From: JBOFOR01 sp051654865
GTDB lineage: Bacteria; Bacillota; Clostridia; Peptostreptococcales; Peptostreptococcaceae
Direction of reading: 5' to 3'
Assembly: GCA_051654865.1 (NCBI GenBank)
Contig: JBOFYV010000097.1
Coordinates: 1-46,881 of the forward strand
DNA length: 46,881 bases
The position numbers and the translations under genes were made by a program. The stretch's first letter is position 1; every line of letters starts with the position of its first letter. Of the stretch, positions 8,535 through 17,217 are shown in pieces. The notes under the pieces were generated by a model. It ran no database searches. It saw nothing but the letters and a program-made list of their open reading frames with translations, and was not told the origin of the DNA.

Positions 8535-10067
8535 CTAGTGTTTAAAGTGTCTAGTTCCTGTAAACACCATTGTCATTTCATATTTATCACAAGTATCTAT
8601 TGAATCTTGATCTTTCATAGAACCACCTGGTTGAATAATTGCACTTATTCCAAATTCCTGTGCTAATGTTACACAGTCATCAAATGGGAAGAATGCATCT
8701 GAAGCTAATACTGCTCCTGTAAAATCTTTGTCTTTATTGTTTTCTAAAGCATTTTTTAATGCCCATATTCTTGAAGTTTGACCGCAACCAGATGCTAAAG
8801 TTTGACCATCTTTAACTATAACTATTGCATTTGACTTCATATTTTTTACTATTTTCATACCAAATTTCATATCTTTAACTTGTTCTTCAGTTGGTTGTAC
8901 TTTTGTTACTGTTTCATACTTTTCAGCTAAAGCATTGTTTTTATCTTGAACTAATAATTTACCGTCTAAATATTTTATATCGTATGGTTGTAAGCTATCT
9001 TCTATCTTAGCTAACTTTAACACTCTTAAGTTTTTCTTTTGTTTTAATACTTCTAATGCTTCTTCTGTATAGTCATAAGCTACTACTATTTCTAAGAATA
9101 TTTCATTCATCTTTCTAGCTGTATCTGCATCTACTGTTGATGTAACCCCTACTATTCCACCAAATATAGATACTTTATCTGCTTCATAACATTTTGTGTA
9201 AGCTTCAAATACATCTTTACCTATTCCTACTCCACATGGATTAGTATGTTTAATAGCTACTGAAACTACATCTTCATCATCTTTGAATTCTCTCATAACT
9301 TCTAAACATCCATGTAAATCATTTATATTATTGAAAGAAAGTTCTTTTCCATTTAATTGTTCATAATTTAATATTGGATTTTTAGAATTCGGTTGACTAT
9401 ATAAAACACCTTGTTGGTGTGGGTTTTCTCCATATCTTAAAGTTTGTTCTTTTTGGAAAGTTAAATTAAGTATTTCTGGATACTCATCTCCAACTACTCC
9501 TGCAAAGTAAGTTGATATAAGAGCATCATATCTTGCTGTAGTTGAGAATGCTTTGTAGGATAATCTTTTTCTATCTTCTAACGTTAAAGTATCATTTTTT
9601 AATTTTTCTATAACCATATCATAGTCAGCTATATCTACTATAACTGTTACATCTTTATAATTCTTAGCTGCTGAACGTATCATAGATGGTCCACCGATAT
9701 CTATATTTTCTATCATTTCTTCATGACTTTTTCCAGCTTTTAAAGTTCCCTCAAAGTCATATAAGTTAACTACTACTAAATCTATCGAACCTATATTGTA
9801 TTCATTTACAGTATCTATATGAGACTGTTCATCTCTTTTATAAAGTATTCCTCCATGTATATATGGATTTAATGTTTTAACTCTTCCATCTAACATTTCT
9901 GGAAATTTAGTAACTTCATCAATAGTTATTGCAGCTACCCCGTTGTCTTTTAACATTTTGAATGTGTTTCCTGTAGATATTACTTCATAACCTAAGTTAT
10001 TTAATTCCTTAGCAAATTCTACAACTCCACTTTTATCTGTCACGCTTATTAATGCTCTTTTACTCAT
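8535..10067 (-). CDS. purH: Bifunctional AICAR transformylase / IMP cyclohydrolase
   Basis: PurH performs the last two steps to IMP, formylating AICAR with 10-formyl-THF and closing the ring. The 510-residue protein has the N-terminal cyclohydrolase domain (SVTDKSGVVEFAKEL, then KTLNPYIHGGIL) and the C-terminal transformylase domain with the KHTNPCGVG motif near 265-275 and GCGQTSRI near 425. The start overlaps the end of purN by 8 bases, implying translational coupling. The C-terminus ends in the usual GTRHFKH. Confidence 0.97.
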   Translation of the reverse strand: MSKRALISVTDKSGVVEFAKELNNLGYEVISTGNTFKMLKDNGVAAITIDEVTKFPEMLDGRVKTLNPYIHGGILYKRDEQSHIDTVNEYNIGSIDLVVVNLYDFEGTLKAGKSHEEMIENIDIGGPSMIRSAAKNYKDVTVIVDIADYDMVIEKLKNDTLTLEDRKRLSYKAFSTTARYDALISTYFAGVVGDEYPEILNLTFQKEQTLRYGENPHQQGVLYSQPNSKNPILNYEQLNGKELSFNNINDLHGCLEVMREFKDDEDVVSVAIKHTNPCGVGIGKDVFEAYTKCYEADKVSIFGGIVGVTSTVDADTARKMNEIFLEIVVAYDYTEEALEVLKQKKNLRVLKLAKIEDSLQPYDIKYLDGKLLVQDKNNALAEKYETVTKVQPTEEQVKDMKFGMKIVKNMKSNAIVIVKDGQTLASGCGQTSRIWALKNALENNKDKDFTGAVLASDAFFPFDDCVTLAQEFGISAIIQPGGSMKDQDSIDTCDKYEMTMVFTGTRHFKH

Positions 10068-10653
10068 TTATAAACACTCTCCTACCTTGAATACTTAATT
10101 TATTTTCGCAAAACAATCTTATACTTTCTTTTAAAATCTTATGTTCTACATTTAAAACTCTTTTTGCAAGTGATGACGCTGTATCATCTTGCTCTACTTT
10201 AACAGTTTCTTGCATTATTATAGCTCCAGTATCTGCTCCCTCATCTACAAAATGTACTGTAGCTCCAGTTACTTTTGCTCCATAATCGATTACACCTTGA
10301 TGTACTCTCTCACCGTAATACCCTTCCCCGCAAAAGGAAGGTATTAATGATGGATGGATATTTATTATTTTATTTCTAAATTCTCCTACAAATTTAGGAC
10401 TAATTATTTTTAAATATCCTGCTAAAACTATTAAGTCTATATTTCTGTCTTTAAGTATTTCTATAATTTTATCTTCGTTTTTTTCATATATTGCTTCTAT
10501 ATCATTCAGTCTAGCCCTTTCTAGACCGTATGCATTTTCTTTATTTGAAATAACGACTTTTACCGTGCCGTTTATTCCCCCAATTTTAGATTCATCTATA
10601 ATTGCTTGTAGATTAGTTCCTCCACCAGATACTAATACTCCAATGTTTAGCAT
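10060..10653 (-). CDS. purN: Phosphoribosylglycinamide formyltransferase, folate-dependent
   Basis: PurN transfers a formyl group from 10-formyl-THF to GAR. The 197-residue protein has the family N-terminus VLVSGGGTNLQAIID and the catalytic stretch INIHPSLIPSF. In it the Asn-His pair (IHPS) and the downstream Asp (VDEGADTGAII) are the conserved active-site residues. It overlaps purM by 7 bases and purH by 8. No formate-dependent PurT is present in the window, so this is the local GAR formylation enzyme. Confidence 0.96.
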   Translation of the reverse strand: MLNIGVLVSGGGTNLQAIIDESKIGGINGTVKVVISNKENAYGLERARLNDIEAIYEKNEDKIIEILKDRNIDLIVLAGYLKIISPKFVGEFRNKIINIHPSLIPSFCGEGYYGERVHQGVIDYGAKVTGATVHFVDEGADTGAIIMQETVKVEQDDTASSLAKRVLNVEHKILKESIRLFCENKLSIQGRRVFINE

Positions 10654-11675
10654 AACTCTACACCTTCATGAGTATCTACTACATCTCCTATTATGTATGC
10701 TTTTTCATCAGTTGTATTTATGTAATCAACTATCTCTTGTGCATTTTCTTTATTTACTATTAAAACTAATCCAACTCCCATATTAAAACTCTTATGGAGT
10801 TCTCTTTCGTCTATAGCATTAAAGTTTTCAATCATTTTAAATATAGCTGGTTTTTCCCAAGAATTTTTATTTATATTTATCCCTAATCCTTTAGGTATAA
10901 CTCTTGTTATGTTTTCTATAACCCCACCACCAGTTATATGAGCTATTGCTTTTAGTTGATGATTTTTAATTAAGTCTAAAACTAGTTGAACGTATATTTT
11001 TGTAGGAGTTAAAAGAGCTTCCCCTAATGTCATTCCTAATTCTTCTATATGTTGATCTAATTTATAGTTATAAGTTTCTAAGAATATTCTTCTTACAAAA
11101 GAGAATCCATTACTGTGTATTCCACTTGATTGAATTCCTATTAAGGTATCCCCTGCTTTAACTTCTTTTCCAGATACTATTTTTGTTTTGTCTGCTATAC
11201 CAACAGAAAATCCTGCTAAGTCATATTCATCTTCTGAGTACATACCTGGCATTTCAGCAGTTTCTCCACCTATTAATGCACATCCTGCCATTTTGCATCC
11301 ATCTGCTATACCACCAACAATTTGTTCCACTTGTTCAGCAACTAATTTTCCAGTTGCTATATAATCTAAGAAGAATAATGGTTTAGCTCCTTGGCATATT
11401 AAATCATTTACACACATAGCTACTAAATCTATACCTACTGTATCGTGTTTATCCATCATTTGAGCTAGTTTTAATTTAGTTCCAACTCCGTCAGTAGATG
11501 AAAGTAATACTGGTTCTTCCATGTTTACAAAATCTTTTAAACTGTATAAACCACTGAAATTTCCTAAGTCTCCTATTACATTGTTGTCGTAAGTAGATTT
11601 TATTTTCCCTTTTATAAGATCTACTGCTCTATTTCCTTCGTCTATATCTACACCTGATTGTTTGTATGTTAACAT
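10647..11675 (-). CDS. purM: Phosphoribosylformylglycinamidine cyclo-ligase (AIR synthetase)
   Basis: PurM closes the imidazole ring, turning FGAM into AIR with ATP. The 342-residue protein shows the family motifs LLSSTDGVGTKLKLA (near 57-71), GGETAEMPGMY (near 137-147) and HITGGGVIENITRV (near 235-250). The start overlaps purF by 7 bases, and the 3' end overlaps purN by 7 bases. Length and motifs are normal. Confidence 0.97.
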   Translation of the reverse strand: MLTYKQSGVDIDEGNRAVDLIKGKIKSTYDNNVIGDLGNFSGLYSLKDFVNMEEPVLLSSTDGVGTKLKLAQMMDKHDTVGIDLVAMCVNDLICQGAKPLFFLDYIATGKLVAEQVEQIVGGIADGCKMAGCALIGGETAEMPGMYSEDEYDLAGFSVGIADKTKIVSGKEVKAGDTLIGIQSSGIHSNGFSFVRRIFLETYNYKLDQHIEELGMTLGEALLTPTKIYVQLVLDLIKNHQLKAIAHITGGGVIENITRVIPKGLGININKNSWEKPAIFKMIENFNAIDERELHKSFNMGVGLVLIVNKENAQEIVDYINTTDEKAYIIGDVVDTHEGVELC

Positions 11676-13036
11676 GAAAGTAGTTCCTCCCTATCTATTT
11701 TCTTAACTGGATATTCCCCATCAAAACAAGCTTTACAGAATGTGCACTTTTCTTCAGTTGCATCTAACAAACCTTCTATATCTAAAAACTCTAAGCTATC
11801 ACAACCTATATATTTTCTAATTTCTTCGATACTATTTTGAGATGCTATTAATTTAGAACGATTTGGTGTATCTATTCCATAATAGCAAGAGTATTTTACC
11901 GGTGGTGATGTGATTCTAAGATGAATTTCACTTGCTCCAGCATCTTTTAAAGATTTAACTATTAATCTAGAAGTAGTTCCTCTTACTACTGAATCATCTA
12001 CTAAAACTACTGATTTTCCTTTTACTACACTTGATAAAGGATTCAGCTTTATCTTAACTCCAATTTCTCTTTCTTCCTGAGTAGGTTTTATAAACGTTCT
12101 ACCTACATATCTATTTTTAACAAGCCCTTCACTTACTGGTAATTTACTATAATTAGAATATCCTATAGCTCCTGCCCATCCTGAGTCTGGCACTGGAACT
12201 ACTATATCCGCTTTTACGTTATCATTCTTAGCTAATATTTCTCCACATTTTACTCTAAAGTCATATACATTTACGTTATCTATAGTTGCATCATTTCTAG
12301 CAAAGTAAATGTGTTCAAATATACAACTCTTTTTTAATTGTTTATAGTTTTCTGAGTAAAAATAAGACTTTAATTCTCCATCTTTAACTACTATTATTTC
12401 TCCTGGTTCTACATCTCTTATTACTTCTCCACCAAGTATATCTATTGCACAATCTTCAGATGCAAATATATACTCATCTCCTCTTTTACCTAATATAAGA
12501 GGTCTAAATCCATGAGGGTCTCTTACTGCTACAAGTTCATCTTCACCCATTATTACAAGTGAGTACGCTCCTTTTATATAATCCATTGTTATTTTTAAGC
12601 TTTCTACTATATCTCCTTTATAGTATCTAGCTAGTATATATAATATAACTTCTGTATCTGAATTAGCTTGGAACATGAACCCTTCTTCTTCTAACATATC
12701 TTTTAAGAAATTTGCATTGACTAAGTTTCCATTGTGAGCTAATCCTAATTTTCTTTTTCTACAACTTCCTACTAACGGCTGACAATTTGCTAAGTGACTT
12801 CCACCTGCAGTAGAATATCTAACATGTCCTATTCCCATAGTTCCTTTTAGCTTTTCTAAGTCTTCTGGTTTGAATATATCACCAACTAACCCCATGTCTT
12901 TTTTGTAGTTAATGTTATCTCCATCTGCTACTGCTATACCACAACTTTCTTGTCCCCTATGCTGCATAGAGTATAGAGCATAGTATAATTCTTTAGATAT
13001 ATCTTTATTTGAGTAAATACCTACTACACCACACAT
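11669..13036 (-). CDS. purF: Amidophosphoribosyltransferase
   Basis: PurF makes phosphoribosylamine from PRPP and glutamine, the committed first step and main feedback point. The 455-residue protein begins MCGVVGIYSN, so Cys2 becomes the N-terminal glutaminase nucleophile. HRGQESCGIA and GHVRYSTAG follow. The PRPP-binding loop VVLVDDSVVRGTTS is near 345-358. C-terminal cysteines (for example CTFCKACFDGEYP) match the [4Fe-4S]-containing Bacillus-type enzymes. It lies 12 bases after purC and overlaps purM. Confidence 0.97.
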   Translation of the reverse strand: MCGVVGIYSNKDISKELYYALYSMQHRGQESCGIAVADGDNINYKKDMGLVGDIFKPEDLEKLKGTMGIGHVRYSTAGGSHLANCQPLVGSCRKRKLGLAHNGNLVNANFLKDMLEEEGFMFQANSDTEVILYILARYYKGDIVESLKITMDYIKGAYSLVIMGEDELVAVRDPHGFRPLILGKRGDEYIFASEDCAIDILGGEVIRDVEPGEIIVVKDGELKSYFYSENYKQLKKSCIFEHIYFARNDATIDNVNVYDFRVKCGEILAKNDNVKADIVVPVPDSGWAGAIGYSNYSKLPVSEGLVKNRYVGRTFIKPTQEEREIGVKIKLNPLSSVVKGKSVVLVDDSVVRGTTSRLIVKSLKDAGASEIHLRITSPPVKYSCYYGIDTPNRSKLIASQNSIEEIRKYIGCDSLEFLDIEGLLDATEEKCTFCKACFDGEYPVKKIDREELLSC

Positions 13037-13048
13037 TAAGAAATCCCC

Positions 13049-13747
13049 CTAGTTATTATTCATTCTCGCAAGAACCTCTTGGTATCCAGATACTAAATCT
13101 CCAAGATCTCTTCTAAATCTATCTTTGTCTAATTTCTCATTTGTATCTACATCCCATAGTCTACAAGTGTCAGGAGATATTTCATCTGCTAATATTATAT
13201 TTCCTTCTACATCTTTACCAAATTCTAGTTTAAAATCTACTAATTTTAAGTTCATTTTTAAGAAGAATGATTTCATTAATTCATTTATTTTTAACGTTTC
13301 TACTCTTAAAAAATCTAATTCTTCTCTAGTTGCTAACTTCATAGCTACTGCATGATCATTATTTATCATTGGATCTCCAAAATCATCATTCTTATAACAT
13401 ATTTCAAATATAGGTTCATCTAAAACTATACCTTCTGCCATTCCAACTCTCTTACAGAATGAACCTGCTGTTATATTTCTTACGATTACTTCTAGTGGTA
13501 AAATTTCAACTTTTTTAACTAACATTTCTCTTTCGGATAAATTTTTTATGAAGTGTGTATTGATTTGTTCTTCGTGTAACATTTCGAACATTATTGTAGA
13601 TATTTTGTTATTTAATATTCCTTTTGATGATATTTCTGCTTTTTTCTCTCCATTGAATGCTGTTGCATCATCTTTGAAGTAAACTACATACTCATTTTCT
13701 TTCTCAGATTTGTATACTCTCTTTGCCTTACCTTCGTATAATAACAT
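13049..13747 (-). CDS. purC: SAICAR synthetase
   Basis: PurC ligates aspartate to CAIR using ATP. The 232-residue protein has the family start LLYEGKAKRVY, the substrate-binding EVIVRNITAGSF near 87-98 and the DEISPDTCRLWD signature near 190-201. It follows purE by 5 bases. The product needs PurB (adenylosuccinate lyase), which is not in this window. Confidence 0.97.
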   Translation of the reverse strand: MLLYEGKAKRVYKSEKENEYVVYFKDDATAFNGEKKAEISSKGILNNKISTIMFEMLHEEQINTHFIKNLSEREMLVKKVEILPLEVIVRNITAGSFCKRVGMAEGIVLDEPIFEICYKNDDFGDPMINNDHAVAMKLATREELDFLRVETLKINELMKSFFLKMNLKLVDFKLEFGKDVEGNIILADEISPDTCRLWDVDTNEKLDKDRFRRDLGDLVSGYQEVLARMNNN

Positions 13748-13752
13748 AATCC

Positions 13753-14229
13753 TTACCCCCTAAGATTTTTATCGTCTTCTAATACTTGCTCTTCCATTTC
13801 TTTTCTATATAACTTTAAGTTTTCTTTTAAAACCGGATATTTTATACTCATTATTTGAAGTGCCATTAATGCTGCATTTAATCCTAAGTCTATTGTAACT
13901 GTTGCTACTGGTATCCCCTTTGGCATTTGTACTATCGATAAAAGTGAATCTAAACCATCCATTGTTGATGATTTTATTGGTAATCCTATTACTGGAATTA
14001 ACGTATGTGATGCAATTACACCTGGTAAATGCGCTGCCTTTCCTGCTGCTGCTATTATTACATCTGTATCATTTTCTATTTCTTCTAAAAATTCCATTAG
14101 TTGTTTTGGCGTTCTGTGCGCTGACAATGCTCTAACAACAACTTCTACTCCATATTTTTCTAGTAAGTTTATTCCTTCTTCTAATTTCGGATAATCTGAT
14201 TTAGATCCCATTATTACTGCTACTTTCAT
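13753..14229 (-). CDS. purE: PurE family carboxyaminoimidazole mutase / AIR carboxylase
   Basis: PurE produces CAIR, either from N5-CAIR (class I, with PurK) or directly from AIR and CO2. The 158-residue protein has MGSKSDYP (7-14), SAHRTP (36-41) and AAHLPG (65-70), so it is class I-like overall. However, the usual GAGG loop is AAGK (61-64) and the AIG stretch reads TID. There is no purK in the cluster. The ATG at 14229 has GGAGGGG just upstream; the extension to 14340 would run over the promoter. It is the first gene of the pur operon. Confidence 0.93.
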   Translation of the reverse strand: MKVAVIMGSKSDYPKLEEGINLLEKYGVEVVVRALSAHRTPKQLMEFLEEIENDTDVIIAAAGKAAHLPGVIASHTLIPVIGLPIKSSTMDGLDSLLSIVQMPKGIPVATVTIDLGLNAALMALQIMSIKYPVLKENLKLYRKEMEEQVLEDDKNLRG

Positions 14230-14311
14230 TTTACCCCTCCATAAACTTTTTACGAATATTTTATAAATATTTTTGTAAAATATTCTTTTAATTACGTATC
14301 TTATACTGTAT

Positions 14312-14340
14312 ATAGTAGTATATCTATATGTTTTTTTCAA
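14312..14340 (-). promoter_or_regulatory. Promoter of the pur operon
   Basis: On the minus strand TTGAAA (14340-14335), a 17-base spacer and TACTAT (14317-14312). It starts just downstream of the PurBox-like pair and gives a leader of about 75 bases before purE. Confidence 0.55.
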
Positions 14341-14343
14341 TAC

Positions 14344-14387
14344 ATTTACGAACTTTTTATTTATTTTTTTTATAATAATTCGTCATT
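14344..14387. promoter_or_regulatory. PurBox-like inverted pair upstream of purE
   Basis: ATTTACGAACTTT (14344-14356, plus strand) matches the Bacillus PurR box AWWWCCGAACWWT at 12 of 13 positions. An inverted, weaker partner is read on the minus strand at 14387-14375 (AATGACGAATTAT, about 9 of 13). The CGAA cores are 26 bases apart, the spacing expected for a PurR pair, and the pair lies immediately upstream of the -35. The purR gene is not in this window. Confidence 0.6.
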
Positions 14388-14452
14388 TCTTATTTTTTAA
14401 AGTTATTTTAACTTTGACTAAATTTTATTAAGTTTATAATTATTCACTATAC

Positions 14453-14486
14453 AAAAAAGACCCAACACATTTAGTGTTAGGTCTTT
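14453..14486 (-). terminator. Terminator of the first NCS2 permease gene
   Basis: Arms at 14456-14468 and 14474-14486 form a 13-bp stem. One pair is G-U when read on the minus strand (A-C on plus), so it is a minus-strand terminator. A U run follows. Confidence 0.8.
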
Positions 14487-14494
14487 ACATTGAT

Positions 14495-15829
14495 TTAACT
14501 TAAGAATGCAAATTTACATATGAATAATATTGAAAGTAATATTAATGATATATTTATATCTTCTTTTTTATTAGTAGCTAATTTTAGAACTGTAAATGAT
14601 ATAATCCCGAATATTATACCATCAGCTATACTATATGCAAGTGGCATCATAGCTACTGTTAAAAATGCTGGTATTGCATTTGTAAAATCAGAAAAATCTA
14701 TTTTCGTTAATGAACTAGCCATCATAACCCCTACTAAGATAAGTACTGGTGCTGTAGCTTGAGTTGGTATTGCTGTAAATACTGGTGCAAAGAATAGTGA
14801 TAATAAGAATAATAATCCAGTTGTAACTGCTGTTAATCCTGTTCTTCCACCTTCCCCTATACCAGCTGCACTTTCTATATACGCCGTAACTGTAGATGTT
14901 CCAAGTAAAGCTCCTGCTGTAGTCCCTATAGCATCTGCAAATAATGCTTGCTTTGCTTTTGGTAATTTACCATTTTCATCTAACATATTCCCTTTTGATG
15001 CTACCCCTACTAAACAACCTACTGTATCAAATAAATCAACAAATAAGAATGTAAATACAACTACTAACATATCTAAGCTAAATATTTCACTTGGAGATAC
15101 TGATAAAGCTTGTAAAAATACAGGCTTTAATGATGGTGCTGCTGATACTATACCTTGAGGTAAAGCAACAAGTCCTGCTACCATTCCTATAGCTGATATA
15201 ACTATCATCCCTATAAGAAATGCGCCTTTAACATTCTTTGCTAATAAAACTCCTGCTAACAATAATCCAACTATTGTTAATAACACTAATGGATCTGTTA
15301 AGTTTCCTAAAGCAAGTATTGTACCTTCTCCATTAACAACTATACCTGCATTAGATAATCCTATTAATGCTATAAATAATCCTATACCTGCTGTTACTGC
15401 ATGTTTAAGTATTGAAGGTATACAATCAATTATTTTTTCTCTAACGTTCGTTATTGTAAGTAATATGAATATAAGTCCTTCTATTAATACTGCACAAAGT
15501 GCAAATTGCCAATCATATCCCATTCCTAAAACTACTGTGTATGCAAAGAATGCATTTAATCCCATACCTGGTGCTAAAGCTATTGGATAATTTGCTAAGA
15601 ATCCCATTACACAACTTCCTATACATGCTGCTATTGCTGTAGCTGCAAACACTGCACCTTTATCCATACCTGCATCAGCAAGTATATTTGAGTTTACAAC
15701 TAATATGTAAGCCATTGTCATAAATGTAGTTATTCCTGCTAAAATTTCTGTTCTAACATTTGTATTATGCTCTGATAATTTAAATGTCCTATCTAAAAAA
15801 CTTTTATTTGTTACTTGAGTAGCTTGCAT
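14495..15829 (-). CDS. NCS2 family purine base permease (AzgA/PbuG-like)
   Basis: This 444-residue polytopic protein belongs to the NCS2 nucleobase:cation symporters. Family features are ILAGITTFMTMAYILVVN at the N-terminus, GMGLNAFFAYTV near 88-100, the VFTFLFVDLFDTVG signature near 260 and GTSTVTAYIESAAGIGEGGRTGLTAV near 310-335. These match the AzgA/PbuG subgroup for hypoxanthine, guanine or adenine. A GGAGG precedes the ATG. It has its own terminator and lies directly upstream of the pur operon. It is closely related to the permease at 17218-18555. Which base it carries cannot be decided here. Confidence 0.92.
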   Translation of the reverse strand: MQATQVTNKSFLDRTFKLSEHNTNVRTEILAGITTFMTMAYILVVNSNILADAGMDKGAVFAATAIAACIGSCVMGFLANYPIALAPGMGLNAFFAYTVVLGMGYDWQFALCAVLIEGLIFILLTITNVREKIIDCIPSILKHAVTAGIGLFIALIGLSNAGIVVNGEGTILALGNLTDPLVLLTIVGLLLAGVLLAKNVKGAFLIGMIVISAIGMVAGLVALPQGIVSAAPSLKPVFLQALSVSPSEIFSLDMLVVVFTFLFVDLFDTVGCLVGVASKGNMLDENGKLPKAKQALFADAIGTTAGALLGTSTVTAYIESAAGIGEGGRTGLTAVTTGLLFLLSLFFAPVFTAIPTQATAPVLILVGVMMASSLTKIDFSDFTNAIPAFLTVAMMPLAYSIADGIIFGIISFTVLKLATNKKEDINISLILLSILFICKFAFLS

Positions 15830-15859
15830 CGCTATCCTCCTAATATTTAAATATATTTT

Positions 15860-16012
15860 TTATAAATAGTTCGTGTTTTATTATTACATTAATAATTATA
15901 TTACATAAAAGTTTTATTTTCAATACTTTTCAAGTACTTTATATTTATTTCTTTATAAATAATTCGTCTTTTAATATACTTTGATTAAATTTTATATTTT
16001 AAAATTCGTAAA
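15860..16012. promoter_or_regulatory. Leader of the NCS2 gene with repeated TTCGT half-sites
   Basis: The 255-base gap holds three plus-strand TTCGT elements, at about 15870, 15963 and 16005. The first two share flanks (TTTATAAATA before, TTTTA after) and are 93 bases apart. Read on the minus strand the first is AAACACGAACTAT, 11 of 13 to the PurR box. Unlike at purE, no inverted partner sits at the right distance. No riboswitch is seen. Confidence 0.3.
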
Positions 16013-16029
16013 ATCACTTTATTTATAAT

Positions 16030-16073
16030 AAAAATAACCTTCCTTTTTAATTTATAAAAGGAAGGTTATTTTT
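16030..16073 (-). terminator. Terminator of the BMP lipoprotein gene
   Basis: AAAAATAACCTTCCTTTT (16030-16047) pairs perfectly over 18 bp with the arm at 16056-16073. It lies just past the stop codon of the BMP gene. Confidence 0.9.
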
Positions 16074-16085
16074 ATTATCTCTATA

Positions 16086-17120
16086 TTATTTTTTCATAGA
16101 TTCATATTCTTCTTTATTAGAAGGAACTTTTATTTCATCCTTCTTGATTTTTTCTATCATACTATTAACATAATCTATAACATCTTGAGGAACTAAATTT
16201 TTTGTAGATTCTGGTATACCTACACCATCTTCTTTCAGTCCATATACTTTTTCTTGTCCACCTATAGTTTTACCTTCAACAAAATCTTTAACCGTATCAT
16301 ATACTCCTACATTAACTTTTTTTAATGCTGATGTTAATATATTTTCTGGAGCTAATCCACTTTGATCCCTGTCTACACCTATAGCATATTTACTTTGTTC
16401 TTTAGCTGATTCTATTGCTCCTAATCCTGTTCCTCCAGCAGCAGATAATATTATATCTGCTCCATTTGTATACATCTGATTAGCTATTGATTTACCTTTT
16501 GCTGCATCGCCAAATGTTCCAGCATATTGCGATTTAACTTCTGTATTAGGATTAGACTCATTTACTCCTGCCATATATCCATACTCAAAAGTAGCTATTG
16601 TTGGGAATTCCATCCCTCCTATAAATCCTACCTTATTAGTTTTTGTCATTCTACCAGCTATAAGCCCTGTTAAGTAAGCAGCTTCATTTGATTTAAATAA
16701 TATAGGTGTTACATTTTCAGGTATTCCATCTTCATATGTTTCATCTATTATTGCAAATTGTGTATCTGGATAGTTCTCAGCTTCTTTCTTTATATCCTCT
16801 TTCATTGTGTTTCCTACACCTATAAGTAAATCTACATCTTCATCTAATAAACTCTCCATATTTGTAAGGTATTCAGATGCTTGTTTAGACTCAATTACTT
16901 TTACTTCTACTCCAAAATCCTTTTTAGCTTGTTGAAGACCTTCCCATGCACTTTGATTAAATGATTCATCATTTATTCCTCCAACATCTGCTACCATCCC
17001 TATCTTTAAGTTTTTGCCACTTGTTTTATCTTCCTCAGATGATTTATTACTACATCCTACTAACATTGATGAAGCTATAACTACAGCTGTACTAATTGAT
17101 ACTAATTTTTTTAATTTCAT
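16086..17120 (-). CDS. BMP family nucleoside-binding lipoprotein (Med/PnrA-like)
   Basis: This 344-residue protein is the extracytoplasmic solute receptor type that delivers nucleosides to an ABC importer. It has a lipoprotein signal peptide with lipobox LVGC (Cys23), followed by a mature BMP domain: KIGMVADVGGINDESFNQSA, the NTMKEDI segment near 105 and GVDRDQSGLAPENILTSALK near 249-268. No ATPase or permease subunits (nupABC/yufOPQ type) are adjacent, so the partner transporter is elsewhere or absent. It lies 97 bases after an NCS2 permease on the same strand with no terminator between, suggesting co-transcription. Purine nucleoside binding is inferred from family and context. Confidence 0.88.
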   Translation of the reverse strand: MKLKKLVSISTAVVIASSMLVGCSNKSSEEDKTSGKNLKIGMVADVGGINDESFNQSAWEGLQQAKKDFGVEVKVIESKQASEYLTNMESLLDEDVDLLIGVGNTMKEDIKKEAENYPDTQFAIIDETYEDGIPENVTPILFKSNEAAYLTGLIAGRMTKTNKVGFIGGMEFPTIATFEYGYMAGVNESNPNTEVKSQYAGTFGDAAKGKSIANQMYTNGADIILSAAGGTGLGAIESAKEQSKYAIGVDRDQSGLAPENILTSALKKVNVGVYDTVKDFVEGKTIGGQEKVYGLKEDGVGIPESTKNLVPQDVIDYVNSMIEKIKKDEIKVPSNKEEYESMKK

Positions 17121-17217
17121 ATTTATCCTCCTGATGTCTTGAATCTTTCATTATGTCTATATTTTGTATGATTTTGATTTTTTATATTCTAAATGTATTT
17201 TTATTTTTGTATTTAAT

